NCBI GenBank assembly: GCA_944381495.1
Contig: CALWLJ010000019.1
Coordinates: 1-64,000 of the forward strand
DNA length: 64,000 nucleotides
Direction: 5' to 3'
Source of the DNA: an uncultured Mediterraneibacter sp.
GTDB lineage: Bacteria; Bacillota; Clostridia; Lachnospirales; Lachnospiraceae
Shown here: one piece after another, positions 26,573-35,062 of the stretch
How the letters are laid out: each line of letters begins with the position of its first letter
How positions within the stretch are numbered: the first letter of the stretch is position 1
Translations under genes and position numbers: made by a program
Notes under the pieces: model-generated
Database searches by the model: none
The model's input: only the letters and a program-made list of their open reading frames with translations
What the model was told of the DNA's origin: nothing

Positions 26573-27436
26573 CTATTTCGTCAGTACTTCGATCCCGTCT
26601 TCTTTGACGAGTACCATGTATTCGATCTGGGCGGAGAGTCCGTCGTCTTCCGTGTAGACTGTCCAGCCGTTGTCTTCATCTACGAAGAATTCAGGGCTGC
26701 CTTCGTTGATCATGGGCTCGATGGTGAACATCATGCCCGGCACAAGGAGCATCTCGGTTCCCTTGGGTGTGACATAGCTGACAAAGGGATCCTCATGGAA
26801 TTCCAGTCCGATGCCGTGTCCGCCGATGTCCTTTACTACAGAGTAGCCGTTTGCCTTTGCATGGGAATTGATGGCGTCAGCAATATCTCCCAGATGGCCC
26901 CAGGGCTTTGCAGCGGCGAGGCCGAGCTCAACGCATTCTTCAGTAACGCGGATCAGGCGTGCTGCGCGGTCGGAGATTTTTCCCATTTTGAACATACGGG
27001 AAGCGTCTGAAAAATATCCGTCCACGATCGTGGATACATCCACATTGATGATGTCGCCTTCCTCCAGGAAAATATTCTCATCCGGGATGCCGTGGCAGAT
27101 CTCGTTGTTGATGGAAGTGCATACGCTCTTCGGAAAGCCTTCATAGTTCAGCGGAGCAGGTATACCGCCGTGTTCAGTGGTGAAGCGGTAGACGATCTCG
27201 TCAATCTCTGCAGTGCTCATTCCAATATGAATGTGTTTGGCAACTTCATCCAGGACTGCTGTATTAAGAGCAGCACTTTTCTTGATCATTTCAATCTGGT
27301 GGGGAGTCTTGAGAAGCTTCCGTGTGGGAACAATCTCGCCCCGTTCTGCGTGAAGAAGCATTTTCTCCTCAATGGGCATATGGCATTTCTTATATTTTTT
27401 GCCGCTGCCGCACCAGCACAGTTCATTTCTTTCCAT
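26573..27436 (-). CDS. map: methionine aminopeptidase type I with SEC-C zinc motif
   Basis: Removes N-terminal Met from nascent proteins. 287 residues. The first ~25 carry a SEC-C metal site (CWCGSGKKYKKCH), then a linker and the pita-bread catalytic domain. Metal ligands are recognisable: DVSTIVDGYFSD (two Asp), GHGIGLEFHEDP (His) and TIEPMI plus a final QIEYMV (two Glu). The SEC-C extension occurs in many Clostridia and may aid ribosome or partner binding. Single gene; DUF1015 gene lies upstream in the same direction, 76 bp away. Confidence 0.94.
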   Translation of the reverse strand: MERNELCWCGSGKKYKKCHMPIEEKMLLHAERGEIVPTRKLLKTPHQIEMIKKSAALNTAVLDEVAKHIHIGMSTAEIDEIVYRFTTEHGGIPAPLNYEGFPKSVCTSINNEICHGIPDENIFLEEGDIINVDVSTIVDGYFSDASRMFKMGKISDRAARLIRVTEECVELGLAAAKPWGHLGDIADAINSHAKANGYSVVKDIGGHGIGLEFHEDPFVSYVTPKGTEMLLVPGMMFTIEPMINEGSPEFFVDEDNGWTVYTEDDGLSAQIEYMVLVKEDGIEVLTK

Positions 27437-27512
27437 TGAATTACATCTCCTCTTTTATATTCATACTATTTTTTATATCTTACGCCCGTTTCAGCGTCCG
27501 GGTCTGAAAATA

Positions 27513-28748
27513 TCAGAACCGGTGGATAAAAAGTCCGCTGCGGAGCTTCGGCTCAAACCAGGTCGATTTCGGCGGCATGAGCAGTCCGGCGTCAGCGACT
27601 GCCATCAGTTCATCCATGGAAGTGGGGAACATGGCAAATGCGATTCCGCCGCAGGAATCAGCTCCCTCCTCAAGGGCTTTCAGTCCGCGGATTCCTCCGG
27701 AGAAACGGATCCGGGGATCGTTCTTCGGGTCTGTGATGCCAAGGATCGGGGAAAGGATGTTGTCCTGAAGGATGGATACGTCCAGTCCTTTTACCGGATC
27801 ATCAGAACGGAGAGACGACTTTGCGGTAAGCCTGTACCAGCAGTGATCCAGATACATTCCGAATTCTCCACGGTGCTCCGGACGACAGGCGCTGCTGCCG
27901 ATCCGGGTGATCTCAAATCCATCTTTTATCATATCAAGAAGCTGTCCGGTTGTATAGTTATTTTTGTCTGTTACGATCCGGTTGTAATCATAGATATTCA
28001 GCTCGTCGGAAGGAAAGACTACCGACAGAAAATAGTTGTACTCTTCCGTGCCGGAAAAGCCCGGATCCGCGGCCCTTTTCCGCAGTCCGGCCTTCACTGC
28101 TGAGGCAGCTCTGTGATGTCCGTCTGCGATGTAGAGATGGGGAATATCTGTAAACAAATGAGAAATATTCTCGATATATTCCGGACGGTCAATCCGCCAC
28201 ACCTGATGTCGGATGCCGTCTTCACTGGTGAAATCATAGAGCGGAGTTTCCCGGCGGACCTGATTCGCCAGTAACTTCAGTTCTGATACAGGACGGCATG
28301 CCAGGAAGATGGGGCCGGTATGGGCAGAGCAGGTCTCCACATGGCGGATACGGTCCTGTTCTTTCGCTTCCAGAGTATTTTCGTGTTTCAGGATAATTCC
28401 GTTCTGGTAGTCATCCACAGAGGCGCATCCGACGATGCCGGTCTGTGTATGCCCGTTCATGGTGAGGGCATAGAGATAGTAGCAGGCGATTTCTTCCTGG
28501 ATAAAGGAGCCGTCTGCGAGCATCTCATTCAGTGTATCTCTGGCCCGGTCATAGACTGCCTGAGAGTACATATCCGTCCCCTCGGGAAACTGGGTTTCCG
28601 CGCGGTCTATCTTCAGAAAGGAAAGTGGATTGGCAGCGACGGCTTCCCTGGCCTCTTCGCTGCTGTATACATCATAGGGCAGGGCGGCGATGGAAGAAGC
28701 CAGGTCTTCCGCAGGCCGCACGGCCCGGAATGGTCGGAATGTTGTCAT
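27513..28748 (-). CDS. DUF1015 family protein
   Basis: 411 residues with the family hallmarks: an N-terminal RPFRAVRP...ALPYDVYSSEEAR, then FLKIDRAE, the central YIADGHHRAASA with clustered His residues (~residues 202-213), and the C-terminal region ending in a SKSTWFEPK-like PPKSTWFEPKLRSG. The GHHR block and final PKxTxFxPK are highly conserved and probably form an active or metal site, but the enzyme activity is not established. Some genomes place DUF1015 near serine or phosphoglycerate genes; here it only neighbours map. AAGGAGAA precedes the ATG. Confidence 0.88.
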   Translation of the reverse strand: MTTFRPFRAVRPAEDLASSIAALPYDVYSSEEAREAVAANPLSFLKIDRAETQFPEGTDMYSQAVYDRARDTLNEMLADGSFIQEEIACYYLYALTMNGHTQTGIVGCASVDDYQNGIILKHENTLEAKEQDRIRHVETCSAHTGPIFLACRPVSELKLLANQVRRETPLYDFTSEDGIRHQVWRIDRPEYIENISHLFTDIPHLYIADGHHRAASAVKAGLRKRAADPGFSGTEEYNYFLSVVFPSDELNIYDYNRIVTDKNNYTTGQLLDMIKDGFEITRIGSSACRPEHRGEFGMYLDHCWYRLTAKSSLRSDDPVKGLDVSILQDNILSPILGITDPKNDPRIRFSGGIRGLKALEEGADSCGGIAFAMFPTSMDELMAVADAGLLMPPKSTWFEPKLRSGLFIHRF

Positions 28749-29155
28749 GTCAGTTCTCCTTTTGATCTCAAAATAAGTGAATCTGCCTTTTCAGGCTGTA
28801 GTTCATGTTTTATCATTGCCTTCATACTGTAAATTATGAAGAGCATCCTGTACATTGTGCCGGTATACTGACTGGCTTTCTGTATTATAGCTCTCCTGGG
28901 GAGGAAGCGTCAAGAAAGTTGTGGAAGCATAAAATGGGAGAATCGATGAAACAGGATTCTATGGACAGCTGTTCTCGGAAAGCAGTTATTGCTCTTGTTC
29001 CGTTTCTTCTTTCGTACTATAATATCAAAAATGCAATATTTTCTATACATGTCACGCAGACAGTCGGTTTTAAAATCTTAGCCTTAACGTTTATCTGCCG
29101 GAGAGGATTAATCAATTATAATTGAGATGGATGAAATGGAAAGTAGAGAAAAGAA
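28749..29155. other. 407-bp intergenic region
   Basis: Contains a small CTTCATA/TATGAAG hairpin (28820-28841) and a plus-strand promoter, TTGTTC (28995-29000), 17-bp spacer and TATAAT (29018-29023), facing the LytTR gene. A second TATAAT is at 29115-29120 without a clear -35. The 106-codon frame at 28805 shows no family features. Confidence 0.5.
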
Positions 29156-29863
29156 ATGTTGAAAATCGCTATAGTGGATGATGAACAGGAAAGTATCGAT
29201 TTACTGAAAACTTATATTAAGCAATTCTGCGATGCAAAAGGGATGGAATACGAGCTTTTTGTCTGTTATGACGGAAAGGAACTGGTCCGTTCATATAAAA
29301 AGAAATATGACATAATTTTTCTGGACATAGAGATGAAGGATCTTGATGGAATAAGTGCGGCAAGACAGATACGTAAGAAAGATCAGGACACTATAATCGT
29401 GTTTGTAACTCAGATGGCTCAGTATGCGATCCGCGGGTATGAAGTAGAAGCACTGGATTATGTGGTAAAGCCGGTAGAATATTACAGTTTCGAACTGGTC
29501 TTCAGGAAAATACTCAAACATTTAAAACGAAAAAGTGCGCAGGATATAGTCATTAATTACAGAGACACGATCCGAATTTTACCACAGAGTGAAATATGTT
29601 ATATTGAAGTACTTGATCATTATATTACTTATCATATGACTAATGAATCGGTGACAGTGAAAGGAACACTTGGGGATGCGGAGAAAAAGCTTGACGGAAT
29701 GATGTTTTACCGATGCAACAGATGTTATCTGGTGAATCTGGGGAAGATCACCGAAATCGACAGAGACGGAATCACGGTAGGTGGGAAAAAGATTGAAGTC
29801 AGCCGTTCAAGGAAAAAAGGACTGATTAAGGCCGTTACAGAATATCTGGGAGGTGGAATCTGA
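29156..29863 (+). CDS. LytTR-family response regulator
   Basis: 235 residues. The receiver domain (1-120) has IVDDEQ with the acidic pocket, phospho-acceptor D57 in FLDIEM and Lys in VVKPVEY. The DNA-binding LytTR domain (~130-235) includes FYRCNRCYLVNLGKI and KIEVSRSRKKGL. This family binds pairs of ~9-bp direct repeats two turns apart. The sensor kinase overlaps it by one base (TGATG). Such a repeat pair lies directly upstream of the GH3 promoter two genes on, so that gene is the likely target. Confidence 0.9.
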   Translation: MLKIAIVDDEQESIDLLKTYIKQFCDAKGMEYELFVCYDGKELVRSYKKKYDIIFLDIEMKDLDGISAARQIRKKDQDTIIVFVTQMAQYAIRGYEVEALDYVVKPVEYYSFELVFRKILKHLKRKSAQDIVINYRDTIRILPQSEICYIEVLDHYITYHMTNESVTVKGTLGDAEKKLDGMMFYRCNRCYLVNLGKITEIDRDGITVGGKKIEVSRSRKKGLIKAVTEYLGGGI

Positions 29864-31194
29864 TGGACAGCACAGCAGAACTTGTTTTGAAAATGATAGA
29901 AAATCTTGAGTTTACTGCAGAATTGCTGGCGGCAGAAGCTCTTTTTACGGCAGCAGAAAAAAGACGGCGATATTTTGCAGTGCGGGTGTTCTTTTCTCTG
30001 GCTGTCTGTTTTGGAATATCTGGTATTGCAGATTACAGCTATTTTCTGTCATATTCTTTTGGAATCATTGTGCGGTGCGTAGCTATTCTTATATTGTCGA
30101 TGCTCTGTCTGGGTTTCTGCTTTCAGTGGTCAGGCTATCAGCTTGCTCTGTGGGGAATAGGGGCATACATGGTACAAAATATGGCTTTTGCCGTACATGA
30201 AGCTTTTAAGGCGTTTTGGATGGTCTGGATGCAGCAGTTCCGATATACGCTGGCAGTTGATTTTATATCCTGGGCATTTGTATTCGGAGGGGTATATCTG
30301 CTTTGCTATATTTATTTCGTGCGTAAAGTACAGGGTGCTGAATATGCGGCTGACAAGAAGAAAGCGGCGCTGCTGGGGGCCGGAATGCTTTTTATCGTTG
30401 TTGTCCTTAGTTCATACGGCCATGAACTGGAAGGTGCGGATATCATATGGTTCCGTCTGCTCTCCGTCCTGGGATGTATAATGGGATTTGCAGTAATGGC
30501 AGAACTGCTGAACAACCGCAGACTGGAACGGGAACTGGATATGATCCAGCGTCATGAAGCACTTCAGAAAAATTATTATGAACTGTTGAAAGAAAATATT
30601 GAAGATACAAATATAAGATGCCATGATCTGAAGCATCAGCTCGCAAGATTCCGGACGCAGACACAGAATGGGGAAAGCATATCAGAAAAAGCCGTCCGGG
30701 ATATGGAGCAGGCAATTAATATTTATGATGCTGTGGCAAAAACCGGAAACGAAGATCTTGATACAGTGCTGACAGAAAAAAGCCTGATATGCAACAGGGA
30801 AAGTATCCGTTTTACGTATATGGCAGACAGTGAGAAAATTTCAGCTATAGAGCCTGAAGATATTTTCTGTCTGTTTGGAAATGCTTTAGATAATGCTATT
30901 GAGGCAGTGAGAAGGGTTCATGATCCTCAAAAAAGAGTGATCAATTTGTCCGCTGTGTGTGAAGGCCCTTTTCTAAATATAAAAATTTCTAACTATTTTG
31001 AAGGAAATCTTGAACTCAGAGAAGGTATGCCTATAACAACAAAACAGGACAAACTGGCGCATGGATATGGGATAAAGAGCATGGAAAGAACAGTGGAAAA
31101 ATATGGAGGAGAGATGAAGATCCAGACAGACGAAGGAATTTTTGAACTGGATATTGTTATTCCTTTGGAAAAGAAAAAGGCAAAAATGAAGTAA
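29863..31194 (+). CDS. GHKL-family sensor histidine kinase (AgrC-like)
   Basis: 443 residues. Six or so membrane helices fill the first ~215 residues, followed by a coiled-coil dimerisation region with the phospho-acceptor in CHDLKHQLARF (H254), the N box LFGNALDNAIEA and the G box YGIKSMERTVEKYGG of the GHKL class. No extracellular sensor domain; signal recognition must be within the membrane segments, as in peptide-sensing AgrC-type kinases. No AgrD/AgrB-like partner gene is seen nearby. It acts with the LytTR regulator encoded just before it. Confidence 0.88.
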   Translation: MDSTAELVLKMIENLEFTAELLAAEALFTAAEKRRRYFAVRVFFSLAVCFGISGIADYSYFLSYSFGIIVRCVAILILSMLCLGFCFQWSGYQLALWGIGAYMVQNMAFAVHEAFKAFWMVWMQQFRYTLAVDFISWAFVFGGVYLLCYIYFVRKVQGAEYAADKKKAALLGAGMLFIVVVLSSYGHELEGADIIWFRLLSVLGCIMGFAVMAELLNNRRLERELDMIQRHEALQKNYYELLKENIEDTNIRCHDLKHQLARFRTQTQNGESISEKAVRDMEQAINIYDAVAKTGNEDLDTVLTEKSLICNRESIRFTYMADSEKISAIEPEDIFCLFGNALDNAIEAVRRVHDPQKRVINLSAVCEGPFLNIKISNYFEGNLELREGMPITTKQDKLAHGYGIKSMERTVEKYGGEMKIQTDEGIFELDIVIPLEKKKAKMK

Positions 31195-31213
31195 GGATAT
31201 AATATTAAGGCAG

Positions 31214-31243
31214 CAGCTCACGAACGTGGAAATACAGCTCACG
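31214..31243 (+). promoter_or_regulatory. putative LytTR binding site upstream of the GH3 gene
   Basis: Two identical 9-mers CAGCTCACG (31214-31222 and 31235-31243) in direct orientation, 21 bp apart from start to start. This is the known LytTR-domain arrangement. The second ends 9 bp before the -35 box. Confidence 0.65.
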
Positions 31244-31252
31244 GACAATCCG

Positions 31253-31281
31253 TTGACGCAAAATAAATGCTTTTCTATACT
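31253..31281 (+). promoter_or_regulatory. promoter of the GH3 gene
   Basis: TTGACG (31253-31258), 17-bp spacer, TATACT (31276-31281), ending 32 bp before the ATG. Confidence 0.75.
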
Positions 31282-31313
31282 GAATTTACCAAAATTCAAA
31301 GGAGGAAAAGCGA

Positions 31314-34031
31314 ATGAAAAGAAAGAGCAGCACTTTGATCCACCGGATCATACTGATCATCATGGCAGTGATTTTTATTATTGCCAATGTTGCTATGTAT
31401 CTTACATTTGATCTGGTGACAAAGCTGACCAACAACATGGGGCTGGATCTGGAAAATGAAGAGGTTCAGAGCGTGCAGACTGAGGCCAAGGAGTTTACGA
31501 AGCAGATCACAGAGGAAGGGATCGTCCTTCTCAGAAATGAGAATAACGCCCTGCCTCTGGAGAAGGGAAGTAATATTAATTTATTTGGCTGGTCATCCAC
31601 ACAGATGATTGCCGGCGGAAGCGGCGGAAGCGGCGGCTCAGCCGGAGCAAGTGTAAATATCAGAACCTCACTGGAAGACGCAGGGTTTGCAGTAAATGAA
31701 GAACTGTGGGACATGTATGTATCCTATAAGGCGGAACGTGATATCGTTCCGGAAGAGGAGTATGGTGGCTATTCTCCTTCCTGGGGAACTCCGGAACCGG
31801 AGATCACGGACAGTAAGTACTATACGGAAGAGCTTCTGGACAATGCAAAAGAATTTTCGGATACAGCGGTATTTACAATTGGAAGAGGCAGTGGAGAAGG
31901 GCTGGATATACCGGCAGGCTATCTTACTCTGACTGATACCGAGATCAGTGTATTGAAATATCTGAGAGAGAACTACAGTAAAGTAATCCTTCTCATGAAT
32001 TCTAACTCGGCGGTCGAACTTGGACCGGCAGAGGAAATCGGACTGGATGCAGTTCTATTTATGCCGGGACCGGGAGATATGGGCGCGGCGGCTCTCGGAG
32101 AGATCCTTTGCGGAGATGTAAATCCTTCGGGACATCTGGTAGATACGTTCGCATATGATCATCAGACTTCTCCTGCATACTGGTACGCAAACCGTCCGGG
32201 AACGATGGAATACAGTGATATGGAAGGATATTACTACGTAGATTATGTAGAAGGAATCTATGTGGGCTACAAATATTATGAGACAGCAGCTGAGGAAGGA
32301 TATATAGATTATGACAGCACAGTTCAGTATCCTTTCGGATATGGACTCAGCTATACTACATTTTCAAAAGAAGTGACAAATGTTTCCGGTGATCTGGATT
32401 CGGATGAGATTACAGTAGATGTGAAAGTGACAAATACAGGCGATACGGCCGGGAAGGACGTAGTTCAGATTTACGCGGAAGCACCTTATTATGAGGGAGG
32501 AATTGAGAAAGCTTCTGTTGATCTGGTCGGCTTTGACAAAACGGAACTGCTTGAACCAGGTGAAGAAGAAACGGTAACGATTCATATCGATCCATTTGAA
32601 ATCGCATCCTATGACTGGAACGATGCCAATGGAGACGGAGAGAAAGGCTATATCCTGGAAGCGGGAGACTATCAGCTGAAGCTGATGGAAAATTCCCATG
32701 ACCTGATTGATGTGGCGGCGGAGTTTACTTTAGATGAAGATATACTGATTAATGAAGATCCGGTCACCGGGACGGAAATCGTGAATCTTTTTGACGACAC
32801 GGCGGGGCAGGACGAGACAGAACCGGTCCAGTATCTGTCACGGGCTGATTTTGCAGGAACATTTCCGGAGGAGAAGAGTTCTAACGTGGGAAGAGCTGCA
32901 AGTGAGACGGATAAAGCGGTGGAAGATCTGGCATATGAGGATGATCCGGAAGCAGAAGCTGTAACGACCGGGGCAGATAACGGTCTGACTGTTGAAGATA
33001 TGAAGGGGCTGGATTATGATGATTCGCTCTGGGATGATCTGCTGGATCAGCTGACATTTGAAGAGATGGAAAATGTAATTACAAACGGAGCATTTGCAAC
33101 TCCGGAAATCCCATCTGTTGGTCAGGGGGCAACAGCTGAATCAGACGGACCTCAGGGAATCAATGCATGGGTGATCGGTCTGACGGGAGTCAGCTATCCG
33201 GTAGAAATGTATGTGGGACAGACATGGAACCCGGATATTGCGGAGCAGCAGGGACATCTTCTCGGCAGGGAAAGCCGTGCCAGCGGATTGTCCGGACTTT
33301 ACGCGCCAAGTGTCAATATCCACAGAACACCATATTCCGGAAGAAACTTTGAGTATTATTCAGAAGATGGCTTTATGGCTGGAAAACTTGCGGCAAAGAT
33401 GACATATGCAGCAAGAGAAGAAGGCGTATTTATGACTGTGAAGCATTTTGCGCTGAACGATCAGGAGACTTATAGAGGAGAATATTTTACATCTCTGTTT
33501 ACATGGTGCAATGAGCAGGCAATGAGAGAAATCTATCTGAAGCCTTTTGAGATCGCGGTGAAAGAAGGGCAGGCAACAGCAGTGATGACCTCCATGAACC
33601 GTATCGGATCTGTATGGGCAGGAGCTTCCAGGGCGCTGCTTACTGATCTTCTCAGAAACGAGTGGGGCTTTAGAGGACTGGCGATTACAGATATGTATGT
33701 GGGAAGCATGAATAATGAGTGGTGGATGGATTCCGAACAGGGAATCCGTGCAGGTCAGGATCTGTGGCTTGGAATGTGGTATCAGCCAGGCGAGCTGGAT
33801 ATCGATGAAACAAACCTTACGTCCCAGAATGCCATGAGACAGGCATGTAAAAATATTTTATACACTCTTGTTCAGACAGAAGTATCGCCTGCTGAACCGC
33901 ATGCAGACTGGTTCTACCATATTGCACTGCCAATCGACATAATCTATGCAGCGGCGATGATTGCATATCTTGTATTTATTATCAGAAAAACAAGAAAAAA
34001 TAAGCGTCAGGACAGAAGTCAGCATAATTGA
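31314..34031 (+). CDS. membrane-anchored, domain-permuted GH3 beta-glucosidase
   Basis: 905 residues. Membrane helix near residues 10-32, then the GH3 C-terminal (alpha/beta)6 domain first (EEGIVLLRNENNALPL, ~62-77; a Gly/Ser-rich turn near 100-115), a fibronectin-III-like domain (~350-480), and only then the GH3 (beta/alpha)8 domain (~575-840) with KHFALNDQE and the nucleophile Asp793 in AITDMY. A second membrane helix lies near residues 868-888, then a basic tail. The reversed order is known for some ruminal GH3 enzymes. Both ends are predicted to be in the cytoplasm with the enzyme outside. Substrate is probably beta-glucosides or similar, not provable here. Confidence 0.85.
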   Translation: MKRKSSTLIHRIILIIMAVIFIIANVAMYLTFDLVTKLTNNMGLDLENEEVQSVQTEAKEFTKQITEEGIVLLRNENNALPLEKGSNINLFGWSSTQMIAGGSGGSGGSAGASVNIRTSLEDAGFAVNEELWDMYVSYKAERDIVPEEEYGGYSPSWGTPEPEITDSKYYTEELLDNAKEFSDTAVFTIGRGSGEGLDIPAGYLTLTDTEISVLKYLRENYSKVILLMNSNSAVELGPAEEIGLDAVLFMPGPGDMGAAALGEILCGDVNPSGHLVDTFAYDHQTSPAYWYANRPGTMEYSDMEGYYYVDYVEGIYVGYKYYETAAEEGYIDYDSTVQYPFGYGLSYTTFSKEVTNVSGDLDSDEITVDVKVTNTGDTAGKDVVQIYAEAPYYEGGIEKASVDLVGFDKTELLEPGEEETVTIHIDPFEIASYDWNDANGDGEKGYILEAGDYQLKLMENSHDLIDVAAEFTLDEDILINEDPVTGTEIVNLFDDTAGQDETEPVQYLSRADFAGTFPEEKSSNVGRAASETDKAVEDLAYEDDPEAEAVTTGADNGLTVEDMKGLDYDDSLWDDLLDQLTFEEMENVITNGAFATPEIPSVGQGATAESDGPQGINAWVIGLTGVSYPVEMYVGQTWNPDIAEQQGHLLGRESRASGLSGLYAPSVNIHRTPYSGRNFEYYSEDGFMAGKLAAKMTYAAREEGVFMTVKHFALNDQETYRGEYFTSLFTWCNEQAMREIYLKPFEIAVKEGQATAVMTSMNRIGSVWAGASRALLTDLLRNEWGFRGLAITDMYVGSMNNEWWMDSEQGIRAGQDLWLGMWYQPGELDIDETNLTSQNAMRQACKNILYTLVQTEVSPAEPHADWFYHIALPIDIIYAAAMIAYLVFIIRKTRKNKRQDRSQHN

Positions 34032-34067
34032 TAAAAAAGAATATTAGGGACTGATACATGGATACCG

Positions 34068-34403
34068 GAGAGCAGAAAAACTCTCCGGTTATACTGTAGA
34101 AAGGGGGTGTCGGTTAATACCGATTTTTACCCCCTTGATATGAGAGGAAGAGGCAATCCCAGAGAATTCGTGGTTTTCAAAAGCCTTTCTACCCCATCAA
34201 TTCCGAAGGTAAATTTACGCTGTCCTGAAGTTAATTTTCTGTTGCCCAATTTCAAAAAAGTCGTTATAATATTCCTTGGTTAGCATAGTTCTATTATGAC
34301 ATGGAACGGAGAGAAAGATGGCTGTCGTTAGTCATCTTTCTCTCTTTTTAAAGGATAAATTTCAGGGGAAGGCGTGTCTCACATGAGTCACGCCTTCCCC
34401 TGT
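34068..34403. terminator. cluster of hairpins after the GH3 gene
   Basis: Four stems in a row: ACCGGAGAG/CTCTCCGGT (34068-34091); AAGGGGGT/ACCCCCTT with an inner CGGT/ACCG (34100-34136); GAGAGAAAGATG/CATCTTTCTCTC followed by a T-run (about 34311-34350); and CAGGGGAAGGCGTG/CACGCCTTCCCCTG (about 34362-34402). The first ends the GH3 transcript; the last two bound the integrase remnant. Between 34127 and ~34270 the minus strand has an open frame of ~47 codons with no known family. Confidence 0.65.
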
Positions 34404-34432
34404 TTGGAACTATCTATTTCCCGACAGCCCCT

Positions 34433-34911
34433 TCAGTCCCTGATAAAGCCAAGCCGGTCCATGATCCTGAGGTGTTCCGCTCCGCTGGTCATGATGTAGA
34501 TCCGGGTTGTGTTGATACTGGTATGACCGAGTATATCCGCCAGTTTTGCAATGTCTTTTTCGTTCTGGTAAAAGACTCTTGCAAACAGTTTCCTCAGATT
34601 GTGAGGAAAGACTTTTGTAGCGGAAACACGAGCTGCTTTACCCGGTATTCCTGCCAGCCCATGAATGTTAAGAAGCTGTTGATTCCTGCCAGCATGGAGT
34701 TGATTCTTGTCGCCTTGTAATGATTTTGAAGGTGATTTTTATATGCAATGATAAGTCCTTTTGTGATTGACTGGTTTCCAATATAAGTTTTGAGAGCCTT
34801 TACATCTCGGATATATTTTTCCGTGGTTGCACGGCTTTTTTCTTCGCTTTCCAGATGATGACGATACATGTCCAAATCCGGATCAGTGATTGTTCTGACT
34901 GTATTTCCCAT
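34433..34911 (-). pseudogene. broken tyrosine recombinase (integrase) remnant
   Basis: The minus strand starts well (ATG at 34911, GGAGG 6 bases before) and encodes the N-terminal SAM-like core-binding domain (DMYRHHLESEEKSRATTEKY, then INSFLTFMGWQEYRVKQL). The frame then stops within a few codons. A different frame encodes the last part of the catalytic domain: PHNLRKLFARVFY (HxLR box), then LGHTSINTTRIYIM with the tyrosine, ending at 34433. The middle of the catalytic domain, including the first catalytic Arg, is deleted. It is therefore inactive, a scar of a past mobile element. Confidence 0.85.
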
Positions 34912-35062
34912 AATTTTGCCTCCATATCTGTATCCATCAATATTATGACGCCAGTTCCAGAAAGTCATGCTTTTTATGCGGATTCTATGTGGCGATGCAT
35001 ATATTATGGACAGACAAGGCAATTTTAACCTCTCGGGCCGTAATCAGCAGTCCGGCTGTCTG

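Noticed and set aside
28805-29125. 106-codon plus-strand frame before the LytTR gene
   Set aside because: No ribosome site or family features; a promoter lies within it.
34127-34270. Minus-strand open frame of ~47 codons ending KTTNSLGLPLPLISRG
   Set aside because: Looks partly protein-like and may be a transposon remnant, but no family, start or ribosome site could be supported.
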